19,167 nt of DNA from CAYZPE01 sp046050145 (GTDB taxonomy: Bacteria; Patescibacteriota; Minisyncoccia; Phycocordibacterales; CAYZPE01): contig JBJOQC010000033.1 of assembly GCA_046050145.1 (NCBI GenBank), positions 1 through 19,167 of the forward strand, in the 5' to 3' direction. The first letter of the stretch is position 1. Every line of letters begins with the position of its first letter. The position numbers were made by a program, and so were the translations under genes. This document shows, one piece after another, positions 18,560-19,167 of this stretch. Below the pieces are notes generated by a model. It worked only from the letters and a program-made list of their open reading frames with translations. It was not told the origin of the DNA and ran no database searches.

Positions 18560-18931
18560 ATGAAAAAAATAATTATAATTGGGGTATTGCTCGTCGGAGG
18601 GTTTTTTGCTTTTAATCAGTTTATTTATAATGAAAAACAGGCCGATGTAATTGTTGGTGAGAGTGTGACAGAGAGTGGAGTGATTCTTGCTATAGACCTA
18701 GAGCCGCTTACTTATGACGGTCCTGCTATGATAACCTTTAAAACAGAAGGAGGTATTTCTAAGGATATAGCTGTTCCAGCTCGAGGATTTTCACTCTGTC
18801 CTGGTTTTAAGAATGTTGTTGATATAAGTACGCTTAAGGTTGGTGATTATGTTGAGGTGCGGGGAGAGCTAGATTACGAAGGGACTGTTGTTCCTTGCGA
18901 AGCAGAAGATCATTTTTTACGAGTTGAATAA
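18560..18931 (+). CDS. membrane-anchored small protein, possible OB-like domain
   Basis: A 123-residue protein starting at the ATG at 18560, with a signal-anchor (KKIIIIGVLLVGGFFAFNQF, about 2-21). A longer reading frame from a TTG at 18536 exists, but CATATT ends exactly 6 bases before this ATG, fitting leaderless starts here. The outer part is beta-rich: SGVILAIDLEPLTYDGPAMI, VGDYVEVRGELDYEGTVVP, and FSLCPGFK. Two cysteines (in SLCPG and VPCEAE) could form a disulphide. The repeated 'V.V.GEL' pattern resembles OB-fold small proteins, but this is only an impression. The family is not recognised. The next gene follows after 8 bases. Confidence 0.6.
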   Translation: MKKIIIIGVLLVGGFFAFNQFIYNEKQADVIVGESVTESGVILAIDLEPLTYDGPAMITFKTEGGISKDIAVPARGFSLCPGFKNVVDISTLKVGDYVEVRGELDYEGTVVPCEAEDHFLRVE

Positions 18932-18939
18932 TTTAATAT

Positions 18940-19167
18940 ATGATTTTAAAACCAAATTCAAAAAATAGTTACGTACTTGGAGGTATTTTTCTAATTCTTA
19001 TCGTTGTAGGAGTATTGCTATTTGTTAAAAATAAAGAGATTAAACTTCCAGAAAAAGAGATACAGACACCAGCTTCATATAAAGATGCAACATATAAAAT
19101 AGACGGGGTTCTTGTTTCTCTAACAGATGGAGTGTCTGAGATTTCTGTGGAGGGCTCAAGTTCAAAA
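18940..19167 (+). CDS. membrane-anchored protein, partial at the window end
   Basis: Seventy-six codons are present and the frame is open to the last base, so the C-terminus is missing. A signal-anchor covers about residues 12-28 (YVLGGIFLILIVVGVLLF), followed by a charged linker (KNKEIKLPEKEIQTP) and the start of a soluble domain (YKIDGVLVSLTDGVSEISVE). That domain segment is typical of anchored parcubacterial proteins whose function is unknown. It begins 8 bases after the previous stop and is probably cotranscribed with it. Confidence 0.65.
   Translation, partial: MILKPNSKNSYVLGGIFLILIVVGVLLFVKNKEIKLPEKEIQTPASYKDATYKIDGVLVSLTDGVSEISVEGSSSK

Noticed and set aside
1..19167. CRISPR array, insertion sequence or integrase
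   Set aside because: No regularly spaced repeats, transposase or tyrosine/serine recombinase motifs were found in any frame of the window.

Overview
The window looks like part of a low-GC, gene-dense bacterial chromosome of the Patescibacteria (CPR) type, most likely a parcubacterial lineage. This is inference: genes are short and tightly packed, many are small anchored or multi-pass proteins of unknown function, a SWIB-domain protein is present, most start codons lack a Shine-Dalgarno sequence, and a -10 box often sits about 6 nt before the ATG, which implies leaderless mRNAs. No rRNA, convincing tRNA, CRISPR array or transposase was seen.

Left part (1-4.3 kb) is accessory DNA. On the minus strand an overlapping operon encodes a ParB-domain/DNA methyltransferase, a terminase small subunit-like HTH protein and the start of a terminase large subunit; a further unknown minus-strand gene lies upstream of it, across a 146-nt structured gap. 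This looks like the edge of a prophage or virus-derived element. Divergent from it runs a LexA/S24 repressor, then a DUF2188 protein, a TIR-like (DUF1863/ThsB-type) protein and a multi-pass membrane protein. The last two form a candidate two-gene anti-phage defence system. A non-coding stretch at 4.6-5.0 kb is rich in hairpins and may mark the element's right boundary.

Middle part (5-11 kb): an OmdA/YdeI-like gene coupled to a PAP2-type membrane phosphatase (minus strand); small accessory proteins (membrane protein, TfoX N-domain, SRPBCC, DUF1801); a secreted protein; a tight operon of four membrane proteins (TspO lacking helix 1, DUF2177, a DUF1295 steroid-reductase-like protein, an unknown membrane protein); and a histidine phosphatase with its own SD and terminator.

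Right part (11-19 kb): cell-envelope peptidases, namely a VanY/M15 carboxypeptidase with a coiled-coil stalk and two tandem M14 metallopeptidases, the first of which has lost key catalytic residues; then DUF1761, a cold-shock protein and SWIB. Next come a ParB-like protein and a FliA/WhiG-type sigma factor, each with an SD and a terminator, and the sampled sigma-gene segment is GC-richer than its surroundings. An ArsR-type regulator with a LUD-domain protein and two anchored small proteins follow, the last cut by the window end.

Two expression styles coexist. Most genes look leaderless, with a -10 box close to the ATG. Three genes (phosphatase, ParB, sigma) carry canonical SDs, leaders estimated at about 40-50 nt where a promoter is visible (ParB and sigma), and strong intrinsic terminators.
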